A stretch of DNA of 64,000 nt from Prescottella subtropica (GTDB taxonomy: Bacteria; Actinomycetota; Actinomycetes; Mycobacteriales; Mycobacteriaceae): assembly GCF_005434945.1 (NCBI RefSeq), contig NZ_SKCH01000003.1, forward strand, positions 272,013 to 336,012, in the 5' to 3' direction. Shown one piece after another: positions 9,735-17,812 of the stretch. The position numbers were made by a program, and so were the translations under genes. Below the pieces are notes generated by a model, which worked only from the letters and a program-made list of their open reading frames with translations, had not been told where the DNA came from and made no database searches. Each line of letters begins with the position of its first letter. Positions within the stretch are counted from its first letter, which is position 1.

Positions 9735-10919
9735 TCAGGCGTTCCGGCGGGTGACGGCGATCGCCATGTCCCGCAGCCGGCTCTTGCCGTCGTCGGTGAC
9801 GCTGCCGGCGTCCAGGGCCGTCAGCGCGCGGTCCGTGAGATCGGCGATCCGCCGCTCGGCGTCGTCGACCGCCCCCAGATCGGTGATCACCGACCGCAGC
9901 CGCTCGACCTGGGCGTCCGACAGATCCGTGCCGATCGACTCGCGCAGCAACGCCGCCGCGGCCGGGTCGGTGGCGTCGGCCCGCTCGAGCGCGACCGCGA
10001 ACAGTACGGTGCGCTTGCCGGCGCGCAGGTCGTCGCCCGACGGCTTGCCCGTCACATCGGGGTCGCCGAACACGCCCAGCAGGTCGTCGCGCAACTGGAA
10101 CGCGATCCCGATGTCGGTGCCGAAGCGCCGGTACGTGTCCACGAGACCGGCGTCCGCGCCGGCGATCGCCGCACCCAGATGCAGGGGCCGCTCGATCGTG
10201 TACGCCGCCGTCTTGAAGCGGTTGACGCGCAGCGCCGCCTCGACCGTCTCGTCGGCGCTCACCTCGCCCGTGATGTCGAGGAACTGGCCGCCGAGCACCT
10301 CGGTGCGCATCGCGGACCACACCGGGGAGACCCGCGCGAGCGTGTCGTGGTCGAGGCCGGCCTCCCGGATCATGTCGTCGGCCCACGCGAGCGCGAGATC
10401 GCCGAGCAGGATCGCGACACCGTGCCCGAACTCGGTGGCCCCGCCGCTCCACCCGTTCGCGCGGTGCCGGTCGGCGAACTCGACGTGCACGGTCGGGAAC
10501 CCGCGCCGGGTGGTGGACGCGTCGATGATGTCGTCGTGGACGAGCGCGCACGCCTGCACCAGTTCGAGGGCGGCGGCCGCCCGCAGCGCCGCCGCCGCCT
10601 GCGGCCCGTCCGGATCACCACCGGCACCGAGCCACCCGGTCCACGCGAACACCGGGCGCACCCGCTTGCCGCCGCGCAACACGAAACTCTCCAACGCGGC
10701 GACGGCGTCCGGGTAGCCGCCTCCGACGGCACGGACCGCGTCGCCGCGCGACGCGAAGAACTCCCGCAGCGACTCCTCGACGAGGTCGGTCAGTGGCGGG
10801 ACGGGCGGGGTGGACGCGCCGGCAGGGGCGGACAGGGGGGACAGGACTGCCTCCAGGTTGATCGCGAAAAGCCTCGCCCCCACCTTAGTGGGCACGCCAC
10901 CCGGACCCATCCGGACCAT
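9735..10919 (-). CDS. Polyprenyl (geranylgeranyl) diphosphate synthase, IdsA2/CrtE type
   Basis: This trans-isoprenyl diphosphate synthase has the first Asp-rich motif HDDIIDAST, the LRGGKRVRP substrate-binding segment, TERP-like FKTAAYTIERP and a second motif FQLRDDLLGVFGD in the form usual for actinobacterial GGPP synthases. It elongates isopentenyl diphosphate and would supply geranylgeranyl diphosphate to CrtB; chain length is inferred from context. Rv2173 (idsA2) is its positional counterpart. The start is uncertain: ATG at 10919 and ATG at 10910 are in frame, and a GTG at 10883 would trim the weakly conserved N-terminus. It is divergent from metF across about 50 bases. Confidence 0.85.
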   Translation of the reverse strand: MVRMGPGGVPTKVGARLFAINLEAVLSPLSAPAGASTPPVPPLTDLVEESLREFFASRGDAVRAVGGGYPDAVAALESFVLRGGKRVRPVFAWTGWLGAGGDPDGPQAAAALRAAAALELVQACALVHDDIIDASTTRRGFPTVHVEFADRHRANGWSGGATEFGHGVAILLGDLALAWADDMIREAGLDHDTLARVSPVWSAMRTEVLGGQFLDITGEVSADETVEAALRVNRFKTAAYTIERPLHLGAAIAGADAGLVDTYRRFGTDIGIAFQLRDDLLGVFGDPDVTGKPSGDDLRAGKRTVLFAVALERADATDPAAAALLRESIGTDLSDAQVERLRSVITDLGAVDDAERRIADLTDRALTALDAGSVTDDGKSRLRDMAIAVTRRNA

Positions 10920-10957
10920 TCGGGCGATGCGGTGCGATCGAGTGATGCAGGTCAACC

Positions 10958-10963
10958 TATGCT
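10958..10963 (+). promoter_or_regulatory. -10 element TATGCT, leaderless start of metF
   Basis: TATGCT ends 7 bases before the GTG at 10971. The only alternative start, an ATG at 10959, falls inside this hexamer. Confidence 0.5.
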
Positions 10964-10970
10964 GGGGTTC

Positions 10971-11957
10971 GTGACATTCGATGCCGTTCGGGGGCGAAGC
11001 AGCTCCGGTTGGGTGACCCGTACCCCCACGATCGTGGACCGCATCCGTTCCTCGGCAGAGCCCGGGAGCGGTCGGATCCCGTTCTCCGTGGAGTTCTCGC
11101 CGCCCCGCGACGAGGCCGCCGAGGCGCGGTTGTGGCGCGCCGTCCGCGAGTTCGAGCGACTCGGGCCGGCGTTCGTGTCCATGACGTACGGGGCCGGTGG
11201 CTCCACGCGGGACCGCACCGTCCGGGTGACCGGGCAGATCGCCGACGAGACGACACTGCTGCCGGTCGCGCACCTGACCGCCGTCGGGCACAGCATCGAC
11301 GAGTTGCGGGCGATGTGCGGGGCGTATGCCGACCGTGGCATCAGCAACATCCTGGTCCTGCGCGGCGACCCGCCGGGCGACCCGCTCGGCGAGTGGGTCA
11401 AGCATCCCGACGGTGTCGAGTACGCCGAGGAACTCGTGCGGCTCGTCCGTGACATGGGCGACTTCCACGTCGGTGTCGCGTCGTTCCCGGAGGGCCACTA
11501 CCGGGCCCCGGACCTCGACCACGACACGAAGTACCTGGTGTCGAAGCTGCGGGCCGGCGCCGAGTACTCGATCACGCAGATGTTCTTCGACGTCGACGAC
11601 TACCTGCGTCTGCGGGACCGGGTCGTCGCGTGCGACGCCGAGCAGGGCGAGAAGCCGATCATCCCGGAGATCATGCCGATCACGTCGCTGCGCTCGGCGC
11701 GGCGGAGCCTGGAGCTGTCCGGCTCGAAGCTGCCCGTCGCGCTCGAGGAACGCCTGGTGCGGGCCGCCGGCGACGGTCCGGAGGAGGACCGGGCCGCGGT
11801 CCGCGAGGTCGGCATCGAGGTGGCCACCGAGATGGCCGAACGGCTCATCACCGAGGGCGCCCCGTGCCTGCACTTCATCACCCTCAACTTCGCGCGGGCG
11901 ACCGGCGAGGTGCTGGCGAACCTGGGCCTGTCGGCGTCCACGGCGGCATCCGCCTGA
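10971..11957 (+). CDS. metF: 5,10-methylenetetrahydrofolate reductase
   Basis: The 328-residue product is a TIM-barrel methylenetetrahydrofolate reductase that makes 5-methyl-THF for methionine synthesis using FAD. Visible family marks are FSVEFSPPRDE near residue 35, SMTYGAGGSTRDRT, HLTAVGHS, ILVLRGDPP, the GVASFPEGHY segment and FFDVDDYLRLRDRV. Starting at the GTG at 10971 leaves about 20 extra residues before the conserved core; a GTG about 40 bases downstream is possible too. It is divergent from the IdsA2-like gene and converges on the glycosyltransferase with a 10-base gap. Confidence 0.93.
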   Translation: MTFDAVRGRSSSGWVTRTPTIVDRIRSSAEPGSGRIPFSVEFSPPRDEAAEARLWRAVREFERLGPAFVSMTYGAGGSTRDRTVRVTGQIADETTLLPVAHLTAVGHSIDELRAMCGAYADRGISNILVLRGDPPGDPLGEWVKHPDGVEYAEELVRLVRDMGDFHVGVASFPEGHYRAPDLDHDTKYLVSKLRAGAEYSITQMFFDVDDYLRLRDRVVACDAEQGEKPIIPEIMPITSLRSARRSLELSGSKLPVALEERLVRAAGDGPEEDRAAVREVGIEVATEMAERLITEGAPCLHFITLNFARATGEVLANLGLSASTAASA

Positions 11958-11967
11958 CCCGGTCGGC

Positions 11968-13122
11968 TCACCCGACGGGGCGGCCCTTCCACCGCAGCCG
12001 GCCCCGTCGCCGGCCGAGGTGGGACGCCGCCGTCAGACCGAGGTAGCCGACGACCGAGAGCGGATGCGCCGCCGCGTCCGCGGCCTCCCGGATCCCGGGG
12101 CGGCGACCGGTCTCGACGGCTCGTGCGGCCAGCCGGGACGCCACGGCCGCGCCGTAGCCGAGCAGACCCCACCGGCGGGTGCGACCGGACACCACCGCCA
12201 GCGGCGGCAGCACGTAGGCGACGGCGACGACCGCCGACACCGCCGCCGACCCGGCAGTCGAGCCGTACGCCGACCACAGCCAGCGGCGGTAGCCGTCCCG
12301 CACCGCACCGGCGTCGCCGTACATGCGGCACGACGCCACCCGGCCTGCCGCGGCCACCACGGTGCGGTCTCCCTGCCGCCGCAGCGCGCGGGCGATCGCG
12401 AGATCCTCGGTGACCGCACCCGCGACCGCGGCGTGCCCGCCGAGCCGGAAGTACGCGGCGGCGTCGAACACCAGGAACTGACCGCACGCGACCGCCATCG
12501 ACGGCCGGGTGCCGCGGTGCGCGATCGCGACGGGCAGGCTCGCGAACCACGACCAGCACAGCAGCGGCTGGACCAGTCGTTCGGCAGCCGTGACCGCGAC
12601 CTGCCGCGGCCACGCCGACAGCAGTGCGGCGTCGTGGTCGCGGAGTCCGGTGACGGCGGCGGCGAGCGCGTCGGGGGTCAGACGGACATCGGCGTCGAGG
12701 AACACCAGCACGCCCGGCCGTGTCGAATCCGTCAGCCGCGCAGCATGTTCCGAGCCCCGATGGCATGCGGCGTTCTTGCCGAGCCAGCCCGGTGGCGGCA
12801 GCTCGGCGCCCCGGATCAGTGTGAAACGCCCGTCGCCGCCGATCGCGCGGGCGGCCACCGCGGCCGTGTCGTCGGCCGAATCGTCGTCGACGATCAACAC
12901 CCGCAGCGTCACCAGGCCGCGTTGGGCGCGCAGATCCCCGACGAGTGCGGCGATCCGGTCGGCCTCGTCACGGGCCGGGACGACGACCGTGACCGGCTCG
13001 GTGACCGCACCGGCACACGGTCGCAGCCGGGGCAGCGTGACCGTGTTCGCGGCGGCGACGACGGCCCCGCCGAGCGCCAGCCCGGCACCCACGCGTACCG
13101 CGACGTCGAACGGAGACAGCAC
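11968..13122 (-). CDS. GT2-family glycosyltransferase, probable carotenoid glycosyltransferase (CruG/CrtQ-like)
   Basis: This 384-residue protein has an N-terminal membrane helix, a GT-A fold with VVVPARDEADRI, LIVDDDSADDT and the DxD-like FLDADVR near residue 145, a TEDLAIARAL acceptor-site motif and a YRRWLWS motif, then further membrane helices. Such GT2 enzymes transfer hexose from a nucleotide sugar to a lipid at the membrane. Placement with cruF and crtO suggests it glycosylates a hydroxylated carotenoid, as CruG does; the sugar and acceptor are inference. It starts 6 bases after the lppM stop, so the two are probably co-transcribed. Confidence 0.75.
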   Translation of the reverse strand: MLSPFDVAVRVGAGLALGGAVVAAANTVTLPRLRPCAGAVTEPVTVVVPARDEADRIAALVGDLRAQRGLVTLRVLIVDDDSADDTAAVAARAIGGDGRFTLIRGAELPPPGWLGKNAACHRGSEHAARLTDSTRPGVLVFLDADVRLTPDALAAAVTGLRDHDAALLSAWPRQVAVTAAERLVQPLLCWSWFASLPVAIAHRGTRPSMAVACGQFLVFDAAAYFRLGGHAAVAGAVTEDLAIARALRRQGDRTVVAAAGRVASCRMYGDAGAVRDGYRRWLWSAYGSTAGSAAVSAVVAVAYVLPPLAVVSGRTRRWGLLGYGAAVASRLAARAVETGRRPGIREAADAAAHPLSVVGYLGLTAASHLGRRRGRLRWKGRPVG

Positions 13123-13128
13123 GTCGGA

Positions 13129-13851
13129 TCAGTGGGTCGACGTCTCGGCGGGATCGCGTCGCGGCGTGTCCGACGGCGACGGATTGCGCCCGCGCCACGC
13201 CAGCACGCCGACGATCACCGCGGCCGCGACCGCCACGCCCCCGGCCATGCCCGCCCAGCCGGCGAAGCTGCGGGTCCGCGGATCCGGGTAGCGGACCTCG
13301 GCGTGCAGGGTGCTGATGTCACCGGCGGGCAGCGTCCAGCTGACCGTCGAGTCGCCGTTGCGGGTGCCGTTCGTGGTGGCGATCCGGGTGGGGAACGCGA
13401 TCGTGAACTGCACGTCGGTGCCCTGCGCGGGAACGTCCTCGAGATCCACCGTGCCGTCGAGGGTCACCTGGTCCCCGGCCCGGCGCAGCGCCAGTTGCAG
13501 CGCGCCCCCGGTCTGCCCGTACATCGATCCGAGATCGGCGACGTCACCGAACGTGAGGTCGCTGAAGAACGCCTGCGTGCCGACGTAGCCGTCCTTGCGG
13601 TACTCCTCCACCCGGATCCGCGGCGCGAGCGCATCGGACGGGGTGAGCTGCGGGCCCTTGTCGTTCTCGTCCTTGGGGACGGTCGCCGCGACGATCTGCC
13701 CGGACACCTTGTCGTCGGTGGACACCCCCATCGACACCTGTACCCGTAGACAGCCCGCCAGCAGCGGCATCAGCAGTACCGCGAGTACCGCGGCGGCGAC
13801 CGCACGGGTGGAACGGGAACGGGGAGCCGGGGCAGGTGTCGACGACAGCAC
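13129..13851 (-). CDS. lppM: Lipoprotein LppM
   Basis: This 240-residue protein has a basic N-terminus, a hydrophobic signal and the lipobox LLAGC near residue 30, so it should be lipid-modified and exposed outside the membrane. The body is a conserved beta-rich domain (VQVSMGVSTDDKVSGQIV) and there is a second membrane helix near the C-terminus before a short Arg/Ser/Pro-rich tail. It matches Rv2171 (LppM) in architecture and map position. In M. tuberculosis LppM has been linked to lipid or phosphatidylinositol mannoside binding and phagosome effects. It lies inside the carotenoid operon between cruF (35 bases upstream) and the glycosyltransferase. Confidence 0.82.
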   Translation of the reverse strand: MLSSTPAPAPRSRSTRAVAAAVLAVLLMPLLAGCLRVQVSMGVSTDDKVSGQIVAATVPKDENDKGPQLTPSDALAPRIRVEEYRKDGYVGTQAFFSDLTFGDVADLGSMYGQTGGALQLALRRAGDQVTLDGTVDLEDVPAQGTDVQFTIAFPTRIATTNGTRNGDSTVSWTLPAGDISTLHAEVRYPDPRTRSFAGWAGMAGGVAVAAAVIVGVLAWRGRNPSPSDTPRRDPAETSTH

Positions 13852-13886
13852 AGCGCCATCGTGCCAGGCGCGACCGGTCGCCCGCG

Positions 13887-14693
13887 TCAGGTGCCGCCGT
13901 TCCGGCGTGCCAGCCGCACCAGCAACGGCACCCCGACCACACCCATCGCGAACAGACCGTAGACCGCCGAATACCGCAATTCGGGTGCATCGAGGAAGAC
14001 GGCGTGCGCGAGCGACGACCCGAGCCACGTCCACAGCAACAGTGCGAGCGGCACCGCGTCCGATACCGGGGACGGCGTCGGCGACCCGATCCGGGTGTCG
14101 AGCCTGTCCACGACGGTCGCCATGACGGCGGCGACGAACAGCCACCCGGCGTAGTTGGTCAGCGGAATGTGCGCGATACCGGGCAGTCCGGCGTCGGCGA
14201 CACACCAGCGCCACTGCCCGTCGGCCACCATCTGCGGATCGAGGTACAGGTCCCAGCCGACGACGCCGATCGTGGTCAGTGCGATCCGCGTGACACGGGT
14301 CCGGGTGACCAGTGACGCCGCGCACCACACCGGATAGAAGCCGGCCGTCCACGCCAGTGGCACCACCGCCGGCACGTCCGCGATCGCCCAGCCGAGCCGG
14401 TCGGTCGCGTACGCATAGCAGCCGTACGGGTACCCGGTCGCGGTCCCGACGATCTCCGAGACCAGCCCGATCCCGGCCGTCGACGCCACCAGCCCCGCCG
14501 CCCACCGGCCGCCGCGGACCGCGGTCGCGTGCACGACCGACGCCGCCGCCAGCAGCACGACCACCGCCACCGTGACGACGTCCCGGACCCGGCCGTCGAC
14601 GAGCGGATAGACGATCTGGGCGCCGACCGCGGCGACGGCGAGCCCCGCGGACACCCGCACCAGCGGCGACACGGTGGAGACGGTGCGCGTCAC
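13887..14693 (-). CDS. cruF: Carotenoid 1,2-hydratase, CruF family (DUF422 membrane protein)
   Basis: The 268-residue product has about seven hydrophobic helices and the carotenoid-biosynthesis family motifs GTATGYPYGCYAY, VPLAWTAGFYPVW, GWDLYLDPQMVADGQW and IPLTNYAGWLFVA. CruF enzymes add water to the psi end of carotenoids such as gamma-carotene, giving the 1'-hydroxyl that a glycosyltransferase can use. The GTG start overlaps the crtO stop by 4 bases (GTGA), so coupling with crtO is likely. A distant family that includes bisanhydrobacterioruberin hydratases is the main alternative, with the same chemistry. Confidence 0.85.
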   Translation of the reverse strand: MTRTVSTVSPLVRVSAGLAVAAVGAQIVYPLVDGRVRDVVTVAVVVLLAAASVVHATAVRGGRWAAGLVASTAGIGLVSEIVGTATGYPYGCYAYATDRLGWAIADVPAVVPLAWTAGFYPVWCAASLVTRTRVTRIALTTIGVVGWDLYLDPQMVADGQWRWCVADAGLPGIAHIPLTNYAGWLFVAAVMATVVDRLDTRIGSPTPSPVSDAVPLALLLWTWLGSSLAHAVFLDAPELRYSAVYGLFAMGVVGVPLLVRLARRNGGT

Positions 14694-16276
14694 CGCAGCC
14701 GACCGCGCAGCAGTCGCCGCACCCGCCCACCACGCGTGTCCGCGAGCGCGATCCGGGCCGCGCTGCGCCCACTCGCCCCGGACACGCCGCCGCCGGGATG
14801 CGTCGACGCCCCCGTCAGGTACAGCCCGTCCGCGTGCGGGACCCGATGCCCCGACAACTCCGGGATCGGCCGCCACATGAACATCTGGTCCAGTGACATC
14901 TCCACGTGCATCACGTTGCCGCCGAGCAGACCCATCTCGCGTTCGATGTCGGCGGGGGTCTGCACGTGCCGGTGCCGGATGCCGGCGGCGAACCCGGGTG
15001 CGAGCGCGTCGACACCCGCGATCACCCGGTCGGCCTCCCGCTCACCGATGTCCGACCAGGACCGGCCGCCGGACAGCGCGTACGGATGCCACTGCGACCA
15101 CAGCGTCACCTGATGCTCCCCGGCAGGGGAGATGGTCGGATCGATGCCGCTGAAACTCATCGCCAGCACCGCCGGATCCGGTGGCAGTTCCCCGGCGAGC
15201 GCGGCGCCGTGCGCGGTCCGCAACTGGGCCCGGTCGGTGACGAGCAACTGCAGCCCGCTCGTGGCCGTCGCGCCGTCCGGCACGCTCGGATACGACGGCA
15301 GCGCGTCCGTCCCGAGTCGCAGCACCAGCCCGATACCGGGGCCGATGCGGATCCGCCGCCGCCATCCGGCGAGCGTGTCGCGGTCGTAGCCGCCGCGCTC
15401 CAGCAGATCGAGCGTGGTCAGGACGTGACAGCCCGCGATCACCGTGCGGGCCCGCACGCGGCGTCCCGACTCGGTGACCACGGTCCATGCGTCGGGGTCG
15501 CGGCGCAGTTCGGTCACGCTGTCCCCGAGCGTGACGGTGCCGCCGTCCGATTCGAGACGTGACGCCAGTGCGGCGGTGAGTGCGCCGCTGCCGCCGACCG
15601 CCCGGCCCGGCGGCAACGTGTGCATCAGGGCCGCGAACCCCACCATCGGTGCGGTCCCCGGCTCCGACATCGGCGGCCCGGACTGGGCGCCGAACCATGC
15701 GAGCGCGGCCTTGAGCGGTTCGCTGTCGAAGTACTCGTCGAGCAGAGCGTCACCGGTCGTCAGGAATTCCCGGGACAGGGCCGCACCCCCGTTGCCGGTG
15801 TCGAGTCCCCAGAACGAGCGCAGCAGATGCCCGCCCGTCGGTGGGGCTGCGAACGCGCGCATCACGCGGGCACTGCGCGGACCCCACGTGCCGACGAACC
15901 GCCGGTAGGCGTCCGCGTCGGCGGCCCCGCACGCTGCCTCGATCGACGCGCACGTGCGATCGAGGTCGCGGTGGAACACGATGCCGGGCCGGTCCGACCC
16001 GGCCGGGGCGGGCGCGAACGCCCACGGGTCGCAGTCGAGGTAGCGCAGCCCGTGCGCGGCGAGATCGAGTTCCTCGACGATCCCGGAGTGCCGGATCATG
16101 ATGTGCGCCGACGAGCCGCGATCGATCCGGTGCCCCGGGAACCGTTCGACGGTCGACACCGCACCGCCGAGCACCGTGTCCCGTTCGAGGACCTCGACGG
16201 ACCAGCCGTCGCGGGCCAGGTAGCACGCCGACACCAGCGCGTTGTGCCCCGATCCGACGACGACGGCGTCGAGCAC
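14690..16276 (-). CDS. crtO: CrtO-type carotenoid ketolase
   Basis: This 528-residue flavoprotein starts with VVVGSGHNALVSACYLAR and ERDTVLGGAVST, an FAD-binding fold of the CrtI/CrtO superfamily. It ends with LYLTGASTHPGGGVSGASGR, the C-terminal form seen in CrtO ketolases rather than in CrtI. A CrtO from Rhodococcus erythropolis introduces a 4-keto group on a beta ring, and size and family agree. GTG at 16276 is chosen because GGAGGA lies 6 bases ahead; a GTG at 16300 would overlap the previous stop. It depends on a lycopene beta-cyclase to make its ring substrate, and none is seen in this window. Confidence 0.82.
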   Translation of the reverse strand: MLDAVVVGSGHNALVSACYLARDGWSVEVLERDTVLGGAVSTVERFPGHRIDRGSSAHIMIRHSGIVEELDLAAHGLRYLDCDPWAFAPAPAGSDRPGIVFHRDLDRTCASIEAACGAADADAYRRFVGTWGPRSARVMRAFAAPPTGGHLLRSFWGLDTGNGGAALSREFLTTGDALLDEYFDSEPLKAALAWFGAQSGPPMSEPGTAPMVGFAALMHTLPPGRAVGGSGALTAALASRLESDGGTVTLGDSVTELRRDPDAWTVVTESGRRVRARTVIAGCHVLTTLDLLERGGYDRDTLAGWRRRIRIGPGIGLVLRLGTDALPSYPSVPDGATATSGLQLLVTDRAQLRTAHGAALAGELPPDPAVLAMSFSGIDPTISPAGEHQVTLWSQWHPYALSGGRSWSDIGEREADRVIAGVDALAPGFAAGIRHRHVQTPADIEREMGLLGGNVMHVEMSLDQMFMWRPIPELSGHRVPHADGLYLTGASTHPGGGVSGASGRSAARIALADTRGGRVRRLLRGRLR

Positions 16277-16296
16277 GGCGGTTCCTCCCGGAGCGC

Positions 16297-16917
16297 TCAC
16301 AGCGGAAGCCCCCGGCCGAGGACCGCGAACGGGCGCCGGTCGCCGGCGAACGTGAAATGGCGGACGACGTCGCGGAATCCGGTGCGCCGGTACAGCCGCC
16401 ACGCCCGGTTGTCCTCCCGGTCGACCTCCGGGGTGGACAGCAGCACACCCCGCTCCGGGCGGTCGGTGAGGAGCCGCTGCAGCAACCGCTCACCGAGTCG
16501 GTGCCCCTGCGCGGCCGGGTGGACGTGCAGTTCGGTCAGTTCGAAGTAGTTCCCGAGGATGCGGTCGACCTGCTCGCCGCTCCACCCGGACTCCTGCATC
16601 CCGTGCCGGACCTGCTGCTGCCACCACTGGTCGGGGGCGCCGCGGTAGCCGTACGCGATCGCCAGCAGGTCCGCCGGCCGGTCGGGGCGCTGCGGATCGG
16701 TGCGGACCGCGCCGACCGCCCGCCACCCGGCACGCCCGATGTGCTCGGACCACATCGGGGCGCGGTGGTACTCGGTGCCCTTCGGGTAGCCCATGGCCGC
16801 GACGTAGATCCCGAGCGCCTCGGGCAGTCGCGCGCGCATCTCCGCCGGCGGCAGATCGACGACGACCGGACCCGGGTCGGACGGATCCGCGGCGTCTGTC
16901 GTGTCTGTGGAGTTCAT
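16297..16917 (-). CDS. GNAT-family N-acetyltransferase (Rv2170-like)
   Basis: This 206-residue protein carries a GNAT fold: FELTELHVHPAAQGHRLGERLL is the beta4/acetyl-CoA pyrophosphate-binding segment, followed by a LSTPEVDREDNRAWRLYRR strand-helix typical of motif B. It also has a conserved N-terminal helix with MGYPKGTEYHR. The positional counterpart Rv2170 has been reported as a lysine acetyltransferase acting on isocitrate lyase; the substrate here is not known. It is the first gene of the crtO-cruF-lppM operon. ATG at 16917 has GGTGAG ahead; GTG at 16929, with GGGAGAG ahead, is an equal alternative. The LexA box at 16982 lies in its upstream region. Confidence 0.8.
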   Translation of the reverse strand: MNSTDTTDAADPSDPGPVVVDLPPAEMRARLPEALGIYVAAMGYPKGTEYHRAPMWSEHIGRAGWRAVGAVRTDPQRPDRPADLLAIAYGYRGAPDQWWQQQVRHGMQESGWSGEQVDRILGNYFELTELHVHPAAQGHRLGERLLQRLLTDRPERGVLLSTPEVDREDNRAWRLYRRTGFRDVVRHFTFAGDRRPFAVLGRGLPL

Positions 16918-16972
16918 GCGTGGGCTCACCCTGGTTCTCTCCCTTGACGACGTGTCGGTGGGGCCAGCTATA

Positions 16973-17001
16973 TTGAATAGGTCGAACATGCGTTCGATAT
17001 T
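16973..17001 (+). promoter_or_regulatory. Promoter of the HEPN gene with the LexA box in its spacer
   Basis: TTGAAT at 16973-16978 and GATATT at 16996-17001 are separated by 17 bases. The LexA-type palindrome at 16982-16997 fills the spacer and touches the -10, the classical arrangement for repression by occlusion. Confidence 0.6.
16982..16997. promoter_or_regulatory. LexA-binding SOS box, perfect consensus
   Basis: The sequence is TCGAAC-ATGC-GTTCGA, a perfect 6-base dyad with a 4-base spacer. This is the consensus LexA site of mycobacteria and related Gram-positive bacteria. It lies between the divergent acetyltransferase and HEPN genes, closer to the HEPN side, and could control both. Confidence 0.85.
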
Positions 17002-17059
17002 GGTGATCCGGTGATGTGTCGGTGGTTCGCCCGGGGAAGCGACGCATCACCGGATCGCC
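17002..17059 (+). other. Long 5' leader hairpin (20-bp stem) ahead of the HEPN gene
   Basis: Bases 17002-17021 pair with 17040-17059 over 20 consecutive positions, two of which are G-U pairs, leaving an 18-base loop. The predicted transcription start near 17008 falls at the base of the stem, so the mRNA would begin with this hairpin. It ends 34 bases before the start codon. A role in mRNA stability or attenuation is inference. Confidence 0.65.
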
Positions 17060-17093
17060 GGGAACTCGGCAGCGGTGGGAGGTGCTCGGAGTC

Positions 17094-17600
17094 ATGGCGG
17101 AAGTCGAGTCTCGGGTCGGGGTGGGGGTCGCGTCCAGTCTGCCGGTGGGGCCGGCCGGGTGCGCGGGTTCCACGCGTTCGCCGGCGTCGGCGCCGTATCG
17201 GGCGACCGTGCTGTTGCGGCGTGCGGACGGACTGCTGTCGGAGGCGGCGGGGGCGTCGATGCCCGACGAGCGTTTCCGGTGCGCGTATCTGAGTGCATTG
17301 AAGGGGGCTGCCGCGGTACTCGCCGCGTGCGAGGGCGCGGCGCGGGTGGCATCCGGTCGGCGGCCGCGCTCACGCAGTGCGTGGGTGCTCCTGGCGCGGG
17401 CGGCACCCGAGTTCGCCGCGTGGGCCGACTATTTCGCGGAGCATTCCGCGTTGCGGGCCGCGGTCGAGTCGGGGGTGACACGGTCGATCGACGGTGTCGC
17501 CGCGGACAGGTTCTACGGGGAGGTCGGACGGTTCCTCATCGCGGTCGACGATCTGCTCGCCGGGGCCGGTCGACACGCGGTCGATGCCGGCACCGGGTGA
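17094..17600 (+). CDS. SAV_6107-like HEPN domain protein
   Basis: The 168-residue protein has about 30 disordered N-terminal residues, then an all-helical region with [34 protein letters not shown] and SAWVLLARAAPEFAAWADYF. This pattern matches the actinobacterial SAV_6107-like HEPN family. HEPN domains are often RNases or nucleotide-binding helical bundles in stress and defence systems; I do not see a clear RX4-6H catalytic motif, so nuclease activity is doubtful. ATG at 17094 follows GGGAGGTG by about 9 bases. The perfect SOS box in its promoter suggests induction by DNA damage. No partner gene overlaps it; DUF3040 follows after 212 bases. Confidence 0.65.
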   Translation: MAEVESRVGVGVASSLPVGPAGCAGSTRSPASAPYRATVLLRRADGLLSEAAGASMPDERFRCAYLSALKGAAAVLAACEGAARVASGRRPRSRSAWVLLARAAPEFAAWADYFAEHSALRAAVESGVTRSIDGVAADRFYGEVGRFLIAVDDLLAGAGRHAVDAGTG

Positions 17601-17725
17601 TCGACCCTGTCCGGAACGCGGCATATGTGCAGGTCATGGGCACATCGGTGTCGGCTGCCATCGGTTACCGCCGATTCGTCGGGAACTCGTCGGTGGAGTA
17701 GGTGGTACGGCGCGGGCGTACCTCG

Positions 17726-17731
17726 TATTAT
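17726..17731 (+). promoter_or_regulatory. Possible -10 element TATTAT upstream of the DUF3040 gene
   Basis: TATTAT lies about 80 bases before the GTG at 17813, in the 212-base gap after the HEPN gene. I see no convincing -35. Nothing else was recognised in that gap. Confidence 0.3.
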
Positions 17732-17812
17732 CGAGTTCAGGTAATCGTCAGTTCGTTACCCGCCTCACCGCACCGCGGCGAGGTGTCAACTCTTAGTGCC
17801 GGGGGAGGTACC

